Shown in pieces: positions 43,386 to 51,932 of a stretch of DNA of 64,000 bases; position 1 is the stretch's first letter; every line of letters starts with the position of its first letter. The translations under genes and the position numbers were made by a program. Source of the DNA: Trichlorobacter thiogenes (lineage in GTDB: Bacteria; Desulfobacterota; Desulfuromonadia; Geobacterales; Pseudopelobacteraceae); contig NZ_FUWR01000001.1 of the NCBI RefSeq assembly GCF_900167465.1, positions 489,269 to 553,268 on the forward strand, in the 5' to 3' direction. Below the pieces are notes generated by a model. It was not told the origin of the DNA and did no database searches. It saw only the letters and a program-made list of their open reading frames with translations.

Positions 43386-43568
43386 GCCGCGAAAGAGCGC
43401 AAAGAACGCAAAATTGACACAGAAAGAGCAATTTACCGCAGAGAAAGGCAGGAGGAAGATCCTTTTCCGTTTTAGATTCAAAACCAAATTTTCTTGGTTT
43501 TCCTCTGTGAACCTCTGCGGCCTCTGTGGTAAACGCTTTTCTTTGAGATCCTTGCGTTCTTTTGCGGC
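43386..43568. repeat. Inverted-repeat element between hybL and hybP
   Basis: Outer repeats GCCGCGAAAGAGCGCAAAGA (43386-43405) and CTTGCGTTCTTTTGCGGC (43551-43568); an inner pair TTTACCGCAGAG / CTCTGTGGTAAA (43432-43443, 43522-43533) with one mismatch. It could fold into a long hairpin in the operon mRNA. Same family as the elements at 36161 and 41539. Confidence 0.7.
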
Positions 43569-43589
43569 CATAAATGAAAGCAGGTACGT

Positions 43590-44072
43590 ATGAAAGTTCT
43601 GATTTTTGGTGCAGGTAATCTGTTGCTGTCCGACGAGGGTTTCGGGGTCCATCTGGTCAAGTATCTGGCCGACAACTACAGCTTTGATGACGATGTAGAG
43701 CTGTACGACGGCGGTACCCTGGGCTTCATGGCCTCCCACAAGCTGGAAGAGGCTGGCCGGGTCTACATGGTGGATGTGATCACCACCCCCGGCGAACCGG
43801 GGGCGCTCTTCCGCTTTGAAAAGGATGCCTTTATCGGCCGCACCATCCCGATCAAGATGTCGCCCCACCAACTGGGGATTCAGGAGATGCTGCTGTTATC
43901 CGAAATCAGGGGTCGTTGCCCGGATCAGGTCACCCTGTTCGGGATAGTGCCCAAGAGCTATGAGGCAGGGATTGAGCTGTCACCGGAGCTGGCAGTACGT
44001 CTGCCCCAGCTGGCAGGTATGATTCAGCAAGAACTGCAGGCGGAAGGGATTAAAATGGAAGCCCGCTGCTAA
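43590..44072 (+). CDS. hybP: Hydrogenase maturation endopeptidase
   Basis: 160 residues with the HyaD/HybD protease features: GAGNLLLSDEGFGVHLV (metal-binding Glu), DGGTLGFMASHKLEEAGRVYMVDVI (Asp), MSPHQLGIQEML (His). It removes the C-terminal tail of the large subunit after nickel insertion. Last gene of the operon. Confidence 0.93.
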   Translation: MKVLIFGAGNLLLSDEGFGVHLVKYLADNYSFDDDVELYDGGTLGFMASHKLEEAGRVYMVDVITTPGEPGALFRFEKDAFIGRTIPIKMSPHQLGIQEMLLLSEIRGRCPDQVTLFGIVPKSYEAGIELSPELAVRLPQLAGMIQQELQAEGIKMEARC

Positions 44073-44081
44073 CGGGCTTCC
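44057..44081 (+). terminator. Hairpin at the end of the hydrogenase operon
   Basis: Nine-base-pair stem GGAAGCCCG / CGGGCTTCC with loop CTGCTAA, which holds the hybP stop codon. No T-run follows, so termination may need other factors. Confidence 0.5.
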
Positions 44082-44130
44082 AACCTGCACTCTACGGCCT
44101 GTTTGGCTGCCTTCCATTGTTTTTATTACC

Positions 44131-47100
44131 TCAATTGATCGTAATGTTTTCGACGGTGATTGTTCCGCTTTTTACGATAAAGGGACTTGTTATAACGGTC
44201 TGACCGACGTTGTTCGAGTACGTGGCGTTATATCCGCCCTTGAGTGTTACTGATGCACCGTACAGGTCAAAGGCCTGGGTATTGTCGTATGTCGTTGCCT
44301 GCATCTGGATGACGTCGTTATTTATTGCTGCGGCATAAGCCTGCTGTAAAGAGCTAAAGTACGTCGGAGGTGAACCGGCGATCCTCATGGTTCCTGTTAC
44401 GGGTGTTGCGTCAAAGTTGGCGGTAATGGTTCTGGAGCCGTTCAGGGTAAATGTCAGCGGCCCATTGAGAGAGCTTGCATCCCCGCTCCATGAGCTGAAG
44501 GTGTAGCCCGTAGCAGGCGTTGGAGATAACGTTACAAGAGAGCCGATACTGTAGTTACAGCCGACTGAACAATCAGGAGTTACGGTCCCCGCTCCCGGTG
44601 GGGAGACGGTCGTTGTCAGTGTCAGTAGATTCCCATACAGGCTGGCGGTATAGGGAGCCCCGGCGTTATGGCTGATCGTCAATGTACCGGTTTCCATGGA
44701 CGTTCCTCCGTCGGTAAAGGAAACTGTGATGATGCAGGTTTGACCGGCGGCGAGGTTGGTCGGACAGGTGTTACTTTGATCAAATCCGGGGCTGATGGTG
44801 ATAACAGGCGTGAGTGAATTGCCGGTGATGTTCTTCAGAGTCATCGTTTGAGGCGGGCTGGCTGAGGTTTCAAAGTAAAGCAGATCAGGAACCAGGGGAG
44901 ATTCACCGCTGCCAATCAGCACTTTTGAAGTAAAGGGAGCCAGAGTGAGATTACCCGTAATCTGGTTTTGATCTAAGTCCAGATATCTTTTGTTGCCCAG
45001 ATCAATCTGCTGGCTGTTTTTGGTGTCGTTGTAAAGGATGGCCGATAGCGGGGTGTCGCCTGAGTTCTGGGTGAACCAGTTGGTTTTAGAGTGGCTGTCC
45101 AGGCTGCTGAAACTTTTCCATCCCGCAAAGGTGTAGCGGGTCCAATTGGGACCATACCCGATATGGTTGGTGATATAAGGCTGGAAAAAATAATTGTAAT
45201 CCGAGGACAGTAGATTACTGAGGCTTGGCGTATATACTGTCCAGGCGTTGTTGGTCAGGCCATACATAATGTTGTTGCTGACGGTGGCCCGGGTGTTGCT
45301 GCCCGCCAGATTGATCTGGCCGGTATACATAGTTCCGGCGGCGGCGTTGTAAACCGTATTTTGCCGGATCTGACCGGTAGATTCCTGATATAAAATACCG
45401 GTAAAGGTAGTGTTGATAATCGAATTGCCCGTAACCAGCACGTCCCGTGAATAATTGTCGATATAAAGCCCCATCCCAAACAACGGGCGATAGGTGCTGT
45501 TGCAACCATCCGTATTGCCGGGGATATCAACAATGATATTGTTGCTGATCGTAAGGTCATGTACGGCTGAAGCAGCTAGGTTGTCATTGCCAAAAGTACG
45601 CACCCCGCCGCAATCGCCTTTGGTGTAACAGGCCTGCGTAATAACATTGCGATCAAGGGTATTGTGATGGCCGAACAGATCCACGCCGTTGTAGGCGATC
45701 TGCTCCAGTCGGTTACCGGTGATAGTATTATTGTTGCCGGTGTCGTCAGCCTTATCAATTTTTATCCGAATCCCGTCGCCATCCTCCGTGCAAGAGCCTC
45801 CACTTGCGTCATAGGCGCAGCCCAACCCGGCCGCTCCCAGGTTTTTCACCAGACCAACATTCCGAATAACATTGTCAATCAGGGTTGACTGCCGTGCGTA
45901 AACGTTGATACCCATACTGTTGGCGCGCTCGATGGTATTAGTGCTAACGGTAAGATTATAGCCTCCGCGCCAACCATCGGGTCGGCCATCCTGCGCGCTG
46001 TAAACCCACGTCATCAGGTTTATTCCGATACCATCAACATCCATGACACTATTGTTTTGCAAGGTAAGATGATGATTTTCGTAACCTGCCAAATTGGTGG
46101 GCGTAGCGATGCCGTGTCGAAACCAGCGGCGCACATCCAGATTTTCAACTCCAACATACGAAATGCCGCTGCCGGTCAAATCTTGCCCCAACATGACCCC
46201 GCCCCAGGAACGGTCATCAGTTTTCAAAACAACAGAACCCTCAATCTGACCGGCGGCTGGCGTGCCCAGTTCAGTATAGAGGTAAACCCGGTTGTTGGCC
46301 GGGTTGTAATACCACTCCCCCTCGCGGTCAAGCGTGCTTAGGTGGTTATTAAGAAAATAGCCCCAACCGGTGCAGTTGCCGTCCCAGCAATCGAGATTAG
46401 CGCCCACAGTCAGGGTTGAGCCGGAGTCGGCGGTCACTTGACGGTTGAGTATATACCAGCGCATCCCCTTAATATGCGCCACAGCGCCACTCCAATCACC
46501 GGTCGGAAGCTGGGCATCAGTGAATCGGTTGGCCGCAGGTTGGCTGTCAATGGTCGCGTAACCATCACCGGCATCAAGGTTAGGCCAGCGGCCCAGGGTA
46601 AGCCGGTCGCTATTGCGGAAAAGCTGGTTGACACCATGGGGAAATTTACCCGCATTGGCCCCGGCTGACAGGTCGGCATAATAAATAGTGCCGCTATAAG
46701 CAGACCAGCCACTAATGGATTGTGCGCCGGATACTATGGGTTTATTGATGCAACCGGCAGGGTAGGAACCGAAAGTGATCAGATTCGTCTCCGTCCCCGA
46801 CTTAGTAATGGTCAGCATCTCCCCACGCCAAGTATCGCCGCATTTGAACAGCACCGTGTCGCCGGGCTGCAACGCCAGCGCGTTCACTTTAGCTATTGTT
46901 TTGAAGGGACCATCCGAACCTGTCCCTGATGACAGGCCGGTGTTGCTATCTGTGCCCTCGCTTGAGGAAACATAATAGGTGGTGTTAGTCGCGTAGATCT
47001 TGCTCTCTAAGCTGGTAACCGTGGGTATGGATGAGGCCTTAACAACCTGTTCGCTAGACGCGGCGACCACACCTTGGTAAGCATCGGTAGATTGGGGCGA

Positions 47101-47229
47101 GTGATCGGTATAGGACCCGGTGTCAGCGGCCCAGACTTTTTTAGGCGGGAGAGGATGCCCCAGTATAAGCCCTAGCGCCAACAACCATATGAAAACGCGT
47201 GCTTGAGAAGCTGTTTTCAGTCTCAGCAT
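44131..47229 (-). CDS. Large secreted right-handed beta-helix protein
   Basis: 1032 residues. Sec signal (LLALGLILGHPLPPKKVWA). Body is a parallel beta-helix with NxI-type repeats (e.g. TITGNRLEQIAYNGVDLFGHHNTLDRNVIT, LTISNNIIVDIPGN, VLVTGNSIINTTFTGILYQ), then a choice-of-anchor-type domain with YFETSASPPQTMTLKNITGN, an InlB-type B-repeat (TVSPPGAGTVTPDCSVGCNYSIGSLVTLSPTPATGYTFSSWSGD) and a C-terminal beta-helical part. Related to pectate-lyase-like or adhesin proteins; substrate unknown. RBS GGGAGGA. Confidence 0.85.
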   Translation of the reverse strand: MLRLKTASQARVFIWLLALGLILGHPLPPKKVWAADTGSYTDHSPQSTDAYQGVVAASSEQVVKASSIPTVTSLESKIYATNTTYYVSSSEGTDSNTGLSSGTGSDGPFKTIAKVNALALQPGDTVLFKCGDTWRGEMLTITKSGTETNLITFGSYPAGCINKPIVSGAQSISGWSAYSGTIYYADLSAGANAGKFPHGVNQLFRNSDRLTLGRWPNLDAGDGYATIDSQPAANRFTDAQLPTGDWSGAVAHIKGMRWYILNRQVTADSGSTLTVGANLDCWDGNCTGWGYFLNNHLSTLDREGEWYYNPANNRVYLYTELGTPAAGQIEGSVVLKTDDRSWGGVMLGQDLTGSGISYVGVENLDVRRWFRHGIATPTNLAGYENHHLTLQNNSVMDVDGIGINLMTWVYSAQDGRPDGWRGGYNLTVSTNTIERANSMGINVYARQSTLIDNVIRNVGLVKNLGAAGLGCAYDASGGSCTEDGDGIRIKIDKADDTGNNNTITGNRLEQIAYNGVDLFGHHNTLDRNVITQACYTKGDCGGVRTFGNDNLAASAVHDLTISNNIIVDIPGNTDGCNSTYRPLFGMGLYIDNYSRDVLVTGNSIINTTFTGILYQESTGQIRQNTVYNAAAGTMYTGQINLAGSNTRATVSNNIMYGLTNNAWTVYTPSLSNLLSSDYNYFFQPYITNHIGYGPNWTRYTFAGWKSFSSLDSHSKTNWFTQNSGDTPLSAILYNDTKNSQQIDLGNKRYLDLDQNQITGNLTLAPFTSKVLIGSGESPLVPDLLYFETSASPPQTMTLKNITGNSLTPVITISPGFDQSNTCPTNLAAGQTCIITVSFTDGGTSMETGTLTISHNAGAPYTASLYGNLLTLTTTVSPPGAGTVTPDCSVGCNYSIGSLVTLSPTPATGYTFSSWSGDASSLNGPLTFTLNGSRTITANFDATPVTGTMRIAGSPPTYFSSLQQAYAAAINNDVIQMQATTYDNTQAFDLYGASVTLKGGYNATYSNNVGQTVITSPFIVKSGTITVENITIN

Positions 47230-47389
47230 AGCTTTCCTCCCTTGGCCATAAGAAAATCAGCCCCCATAACCGGTTAACAGACAACATCGGGCCACCCTTG
47301 AATATTGAAAAGGTCATCACCTGAAGCATACTATTCTGCTTTAAAGAGTGGCCGCTTTGTATTTGAACGGTGTGGGCGGTGAGCGGGAT

Positions 47390-48067
47390 TCACCGCTCCA
47401 CCGGCCTGGTTGGGCTTATCCATTTGATTTCAGGAGATTCTATGATCCCGCTGAAATAATCAGTTTCAGAGCCTTTGCTCATCTCAACTGTCACTACTTG
47501 ATCGGATGCATTGAAATATACTCGTCGGATGTGAATGCCATGATCGTCACCAGTATAAGGACCTTCCTTAATTTTCGAATATGAATAAACTACATGCTTG
47601 GGAATACGTAGAGACTCTTTCGGCTTTCCAAATAATTCGAAAATTCGTTTTGAATCTAGTCCTATCAGTTCGGCATTATTCATCTTAGTGTAACCATTAT
47701 TGAATACAAAACTAACCTTGTCCTCCTCCGAGAACCAAATTCCAAGGAAAGCGTCTTTTCCATTTCCACCTACACCATGAAATTCTGCAGCTGAAGGATC
47801 AAGGCCAGCGTTACCATTAGTAAAAATCAAACAGTGTAAAAAGTTGATTTGTTTTATGTAAAGCGGTTCGCCAAGTAATTCTCTTACTTTCTGCATGTTA
47901 GTCCCAGGCTTGAGCGATGAAAGTTTGCAGTCTGAATATGGCACAGAAGCAAATATAGTGTTGAAGTTGTAATCGGTTACTTCAGGAGGGGAGCAATGCG
48001 CTGATTTATTGAACATCAGAAAAGGAGCCGCAACTATGATAATGCAACATATTATCCACTTACTCAA
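47390..48067 (-). CDS. BamE-like exported protein, cassette-like context
   Basis: 225 residues from TTG at 48067, chosen for GGAG eight bases upstream and because the signal sequence (KWIICCIIIVAAPFLMFNKSAHC) begins there; no ATG is available. Two BamE/SmpA-like half-domains (LKPGTNMQKVRELLGEPLYI and GLDSKRIFELFGKPKESL). The hairpin-plus-core element lies just upstream on the same strand. Lower GC than the neighbours. Real family not identified; a BamE fold is an impression from two short motifs. Confidence 0.55.
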   Translation of the reverse strand: MSKWIICCIIIVAAPFLMFNKSAHCSPPEVTDYNFNTIFASVPYSDCKLSSLKPGTNMQKVRELLGEPLYIKQINFLHCLIFTNGNAGLDPSAAEFHGVGGNGKDAFLGIWFSEEDKVSFVFNNGYTKMNNAELIGLDSKRIFELFGKPKESLRIPKHVVYSYSKIKEGPYTGDDHGIHIRRVYFNASDQVVTVEMSKGSETDYFSGIIESPEIKWISPTRPVER

Positions 48068-48082
48068 TTTCAGTTCTCCTTT

Positions 48083-48127
48083 GCCCAACTCGTAATTCAC
48101 CGGTTCACGCGCGCACGCGCGTGAACC
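48083..48127 (-). repeat. Hairpin-plus-core element 4 (integron junction-like)
   Basis: Perfect 12-base-pair hairpin GGTTCACGCGCG-CA-CGCGCGTGAACC (48102-48127), and, on the minus strand, CGGTGAATTACGA and the core GTTGGGC (48083-48089, exact GTTRRRY). Its hairpin arm is almost identical to that of the element at 6106 (which has loop GCAT). Upstream of both elements lies a similar TGTTCYATTTTGGGGG stretch. Confidence 0.65.
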
Positions 48128-48191
48128 ACTCATCCCCCAAAATGGAACATTTCTTCAGGTCATTTTCAGTAAGCCGGTTAGAGCAAAGATG

Positions 48192-48232
48192 TACCATGAA
48201 AACCCGAACATGCAATCCGAATTTTCATGGTA
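48192..48232. repeat. 11-base-pair inverted repeat
   Basis: TACCATGAAAA / TTTTCATGGTA with a 19-base loop, in the 208-base gap between the BamE-like gene and the Fic remnant. No T-run. Could be an operator or an element end. Confidence 0.5.
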
Positions 48233-48275
48233 AAACCTTGCCAGAAAGCTCATTTATCGGTCTGAAACAGGCCGG

Positions 48276-48497
48276 TTAAGAATACTGATCACCTCTGTGG
48301 CGATGAAAACACGGTCCCGTATGTGGCTCAACAACTCCGTTCTCTCGCATGATGTTCAAAGCGGCATTGGCCGTCGGGAATGAGGTGTTGAACACCTGCT
48401 GGATTGAGCGAACCGTGACAACCGGGTGAGCGATGAGGTATTCAGGGAGCCGGTGGGGCGTGTTGGAGGCCCGCTGCCAGCAGACCTCCAACCCCAT
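48276..48497 (-). pseudogene. Remnant of a Fic family protein (C-terminal winged helix)
   Basis: 73 codons: LPEYLIAHPVVTVRSIQQVFNTSFPTANAALNIMRENGVVEPHTG matches the C-terminal winged-helix of Fic/DOC proteins (HPVVTV..., SFPTAN, LEELGIL-type). The catalytic HPFxxGNGR motif is absent, and the frame upstream ends. It is a fragment of a lost Fic gene. Confidence 0.7.
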
Positions 48498-48522
48498 TTA
48501 GATAAAAACTGAAAGGTTGCGA

Positions 48523-49260
48523 TTACTGGCGGGATTTCTTCAGGTCGTCGTAGCATTTCCAGCGTTTATAGTTGTTGTCGTTCTGCTCATTCCAGAAGCA
48601 GTCTACCGCCTGTTTATCTGCCTTCCACTGTTTGTAGCACGCAAGCCCCTGGGGCTTGGAACATTCTTCCACCAGCGTACAGCCACAATCCTCCGGTGTT
48701 GGGCCGCATTGCCGCTCAAGAAATGCGGTCACGGTATCCTGGCCTTTGGGGCAGGTGAAGACCGGACCGTTTTCCATACAGGGGCCGATCACCACACCAG
48801 GTCCAAAGAGCAGATCCTTGCGAGACCAGCAGGCAGCTGCCTGTTTGCGCACCTTGCACTCTTCCGGCTCAACGGTGCCGGACAGCCCGAACTTGGGCTT
48901 GCCGTATTTTGCACAATCAAGCATTTTGGTGGTGGTGCCGATCCGCACTTCGCATTCCTTTGAGCTGCCGTTACGGCAACAGACACTGGCTCTTTCAAAC
49001 AGCCGACAGCCGCACTTCTGCAGTTCAACCACGTCATAATCCCAGCAGGTCCCCACCGGAGTCAGATATTTTTTACCATTCAGCTCATTGGTGGGGCGCT
49101 GCCCACCCCTGTTTTTCAGCTCCAGTACCCGGCCTTTGACATTATGCTGCTGCTCCCAGAGACTGGTAACCTGTGCCTTGGTCGGCTCTGCAACAGCAGG
49201 TTGAGCAAACATACCAACTGCGGTGAGTACGCCGCATACCAACAAGAATAACAATCTCAT
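48523..49260 (-). CDS. Exported Cys-rich protein of unknown function
   Basis: 245 residues from the ATG at 49260 with AGGAGG. Signal peptide about 23 residues (LTAVGMFAQPAVA). Rich in Cys (18 or more), as in CGCRLFERASVCCRNGSSKECEV and ECCxx/CGCTLVEEC patterns. Similar in style to the Cys-rich protein at 31976. Function unknown. Confidence 0.65.
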   Translation of the reverse strand: MRLLFLLVCGVLTAVGMFAQPAVAEPTKAQVTSLWEQQHNVKGRVLELKNRGGQRPTNELNGKKYLTPVGTCWDYDVVELQKCGCRLFERASVCCRNGSSKECEVRIGTTTKMLDCAKYGKPKFGLSGTVEPEECKVRKQAAACWSRKDLLFGPGVVIGPCMENGPVFTCPKGQDTVTAFLERQCGPTPEDCGCTLVEECSKPQGLACYKQWKADKQAVDCFWNEQNDNNYKRWKCYDDLKKSRQ

Positions 49261-49349
49261 GGTGCCTCCTGTCATGCTTCAAGAGAGTATCTGGTACATA
49301 CGCTGAACTATAGCGGAGAATTCAACTGCCGCAACCTGCTGCAGAAAAA

Positions 49350-49904
49350 TTACCGTAAAACCCCTCCCGGTGGGTACTTCTGCCTGACCACCAGAGCCGG
49401 ATCAAAGCCCTGCTGTTTGGCCCGCTGGAGAATGGCGGCATAGAGGGTATCGTCCATGGTGCGGGTTCTGCTGAGAATCCAGAAGTATTTGCGGTTGGGG
49501 GTGCCGATCACGGCATACTCGTACTCCCTGCCCAGCTCAATAATCCAGTAGTCTCCCCGGAACGGCCAGAAGAAGGAGACCTTCAACTTCGCATTGCTGG
49601 CACTGTCAACCACCCAGGCATGGCCCTTTGACTGGCGCTGTTTGCCATCCCCGCTATCCTTGCAGCGGTTCAGTACCTCAATATCGCCGTCATCCCGCAA
49701 TGTATAAATGGCACTGCTCTCCAGGCAGCCTTTTTGAAATCGGTTCGGATAGCGGGCTATCTCATACCACTGCCCAAGGTAGCGTTTCAGATCAACCTTC
49801 TGCACGGTCTGCAAAGGCGGTAGACCGGTGTCAGCCTGCGCCGATCGTCCGCCCAGGCAAACGGCTGCTATGAAAATCAGTGCAAAAAACAGTGCAACTT
49901 TCAT
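49350..49904 (-). CDS. blc: Bacterial lipocalin family protein (Blc-like)
   Basis: 184 residues from the ATG at 49904. Signal sequence; mature part carries the lipocalin GxW motif in KRYLGQWYEIARYPNRFQKGCLESSAIYTL and KLKVSFFWPFRGDYWIIELG, plus YAVIGTPNRKYFWILSRTRTMDD. Lipid- or fatty-acid-binding envelope protein. Confidence 0.92.
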   Translation of the reverse strand: MKVALFFALIFIAAVCLGGRSAQADTGLPPLQTVQKVDLKRYLGQWYEIARYPNRFQKGCLESSAIYTLRDDGDIEVLNRCKDSGDGKQRQSKGHAWVVDSASNAKLKVSFFWPFRGDYWIIELGREYEYAVIGTPNRKYFWILSRTRTMDDTLYAAILQRAKQQGFDPALVVRQKYPPGGVLR

Positions 49905-49948
49905 GGTGTGCCCTACTTTCTGTTGAGCCAGGAAAAAGCAATTGCCCC

Positions 49949-49972
49949 GCGTGAGTAACTGCCGTTTTAAGG
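49949..49972 (+). repeat. Third copy of the 24-base dispersed repeat
   Basis: Exact copy of the sequence at 9967-9990 and 24321-24344 (starts GCGTGAGTAA, ends CCGTTTTAAGG). It lies 93 bases before thiM, in the gap after the lipocalin promoter. Confidence 0.7.
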
Positions 49973-50065
49973 TTGAACTTCCTGTCATCTACTGGTACTG
50001 CCTAAACTATTACTACAGCAGTGTACCAGATTTTCAGCCAGTACAGCTGCCCAAACGAGGGAACC

Positions 50066-50869
50066 ATGCCAACCATCCAACAACAGGCCGCACGCAATCT
50101 GACCAAACTACGGGAAACCAGACCGCTGATCCATAATATCACCAACTTTGTGGTGATGAACTTCACTGCCAACATCCTGCTGGCAGCCGGTGCTTCGCCG
50201 GTCATGGCCCATGCAGAAAATGAGGTGGAAGAGATGGTTGGCTTTGCCAGAGCGTTGGTACTGAACATCGGCACCTTAACCGATGACTGGGTTGATGCTA
50301 TGGTCAAGGCCGGCAAAAAGGCCACCAGCCTGGGGGTGCCGATCATCCTTGATCCGGTGGGTGCTGGAGCCACGGCGCTGCGTACCAATGCAGCCAAACG
50401 GATACTGGCAGAGACGAAAGTCAGCGTGGTGCGGGGTAATGCCTCCGAGATCCTGGCACTGGCCGGTGCCCAGACCAACACCAAAGGGGTGGATGCTGCT
50501 GATTCGGTTGGTCAAGCCACAGACCAGGCGATCCGGCTGGCTACAGAGCTGGGGGTGCCGGTGGCCATTACCGGGCCACAGGATCTGATCACCGATGGTA
50601 AGCGGGTGATCAGGGTCAACAACGGCCATGCTTTGATGAGTAGCATCACCGGTACCGGCTGCGGCGCCACCGCCATCATTGGCGCCTTTAGCGGGGTTGA
50701 TCCTGATCCGGTCTCTGCTGCTGCAACAGCCCTGGCCTACTATGGGCTGGCTGGCCAGCGGGCAGCGGCTGATGCCAATGGCCCTGGCTCCTTTATGATC
50801 CGCTTTCTGGATGCCCTGTATAACTTGCCCCCTGAGGAGCTTGAGCGCGATGCGCGAATCAGTGAATAG
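50066..50869 (+). CDS. thiM: Hydroxyethylthiazole kinase
   Basis: 267 residues from the ATG at 50066 (GAGGG upstream). Family features LIHNITNFVVMNFTANILLAAGASPVMAHA, GTLTDDWVDAM and the ATP/metal site SSITGTGCGATAIIGAF. Phosphorylates hydroxyethylthiazole in thiamine salvage. Start choice discards 15 upstream residues. Overlaps thiE by 20 bases. Confidence 0.95.
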   Translation: MPTIQQQAARNLTKLRETRPLIHNITNFVVMNFTANILLAAGASPVMAHAENEVEEMVGFARALVLNIGTLTDDWVDAMVKAGKKATSLGVPIILDPVGAGATALRTNAAKRILAETKVSVVRGNASEILALAGAQTNTKGVDAADSVGQATDQAIRLATELGVPVAITGPQDLITDGKRVIRVNNGHALMSSITGTGCGATAIIGAFSGVDPDPVSAAATALAYYGLAGQRAAADANGPGSFMIRFLDALYNLPPEELERDARISE

Positions 50870-51482
50870 CTGGCTGTTGCTGAATCTGGTCACTGACCGC
50901 TCCCTAAGCCAAGGGCGGTCGTTGGTGGAGGTGGTGGCTGAAGCCGTGGCTGGCGGCGTCACCTGTGTGCAGTTACGGGAAAAAACCTGTAGCACCCGCC
51001 AGTTTCTGGATGAGGCGCTGGCGCTGAAGGCATTGCTGCAGCCACTGAGGGTGTCGCTGATCATCAATGACCGGGTGGATATTGCCATGGCAGTTGGTGC
51101 AGATGGTGTGCATCTGGGACAGAGCGATATGCCGATCAGCCATGCCCGCCATCTGCTGGGGCCGGACTGCCTGATCGGGATTTCAGCTGAATCGGTGCAG
51201 GATGCGCTTGCAGCAGAACAGCAGGGGGCAGACTACATCGGCATCAGCCCGGTCTTCAGCACCCCCACCAAGACCGACACAGCCCCGGCTTTAGGGCTGA
51301 ATGGTATCAGGCAGATCCGTGAACTGGTCCGTATCCCGCTGGTGGGGATTGGCGGTATCAACCTGACTAATGCGCGGCAGGTCATTGCAGCCGGTGCTGA
51401 TGGGGTTGCGGTGGTCTCGGCCATTATGGCGGCGGAATCACCGCGACAGGCGGCAGAGGTAATCAGGCGGGAGCTGGGGTAA
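50850..51482 (+). CDS. thiE: Thiamine phosphate synthase
   Basis: 210 residues from the ATG at 50850. ThiE motifs: VTCVQLREK, SLIINDRVDIAMAVGADGVHLGQSDMP, YIGISPVFSTPTKTD, VGIGGINLTNARQVIAAGADGVAVVSAI. Joins the thiazole and pyrimidine phosphates. With thiM it forms a short operon with coupled translation. No TPP riboswitch was found upstream. Confidence 0.95.
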   Translation: MRESVNSWLLLNLVTDRSLSQGRSLVEVVAEAVAGGVTCVQLREKTCSTRQFLDEALALKALLQPLRVSLIINDRVDIAMAVGADGVHLGQSDMPISHARHLLGPDCLIGISAESVQDALAAEQQGADYIGISPVFSTPTKTDTAPALGLNGIRQIRELVRIPLVGIGGINLTNARQVIAAGADGVAVVSAIMAAESPRQAAEVIRRELG

Positions 51483-51869
51483 TGGGGCTGCGGATGACCT
51501 ACCGCGCATGCTTAACGCTCGGCCACGAGCCTGAGCACGTGTTGGGCATTTTCACTTGATAATCAAGCCAGTTCTATCCCCAATACCCCTTTCAATTTAG
51601 TTCGATAGTACCACTGACCAAATACTTAAGATTCGCTTTAAAATCACCTTTTTCCAACTTAGGTATGAACTCTCAAACGTCGACTTAAACTTACCAATTC
51701 TAGTCTCCGCAGAGCGCATTATCATTTGCGTAGCATAATGAGCTCCCCTCCAGTTTGGTTACTATGAATGCACCTCTGGTTTTGCGGTAGATGGTATGGC
51801 CGTAATAGGGACAGGCCACCTTGCGTGGTAGCTTGGTATGTCCGTGATTGCTTCAATACACTCACGCAA
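51483..51869. other. Gap after thiE with no confident gene
   Basis: The minus strand is open between 51700 and about 51855, with a short run RKVACPYYGHTIYRKTRGAFIVTK that resembles a zinc-ribbon half, but only one CPYYG-type motif is present. Treated as degenerate or chance. Nothing else seen. Confidence 0.35.
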
Positions 51870-51871
51870 AA

Positions 51872-51903
51872 CAAAAGGCCCCCCATTACCGGAAGGCCTT
51901 TTG
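51872..51903 (-). terminator. Terminator of the PFOR gene
   Basis: CAAAAGGCC / GGCCTTTTG arms with a 14-base loop, followed on the minus strand by TTTTGTTTTG. Directly after the pyruvate:ferredoxin oxidoreductase stop. Confidence 0.8.
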
Positions 51904-51932
51904 TCGTACTTACCTTATTGCCACTGTGGAGA

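Noticed and set aside
47260-47415. attC after the BamE-like gene
   Set aside because: A GCCCAAC box and some hairpins are present, but the right core GTTRRRY could not be placed with pairing boxes.
49990-50065. Search for a TPP riboswitch upstream of thiM
   Set aside because: No CUGAGA-type thi-box core or matching helices seen in the short leader.
51700-51855. Zinc-ribbon-like minus frame after thiE
   Set aside because: Only one half of a zinc ribbon, no start, no neighbour support.
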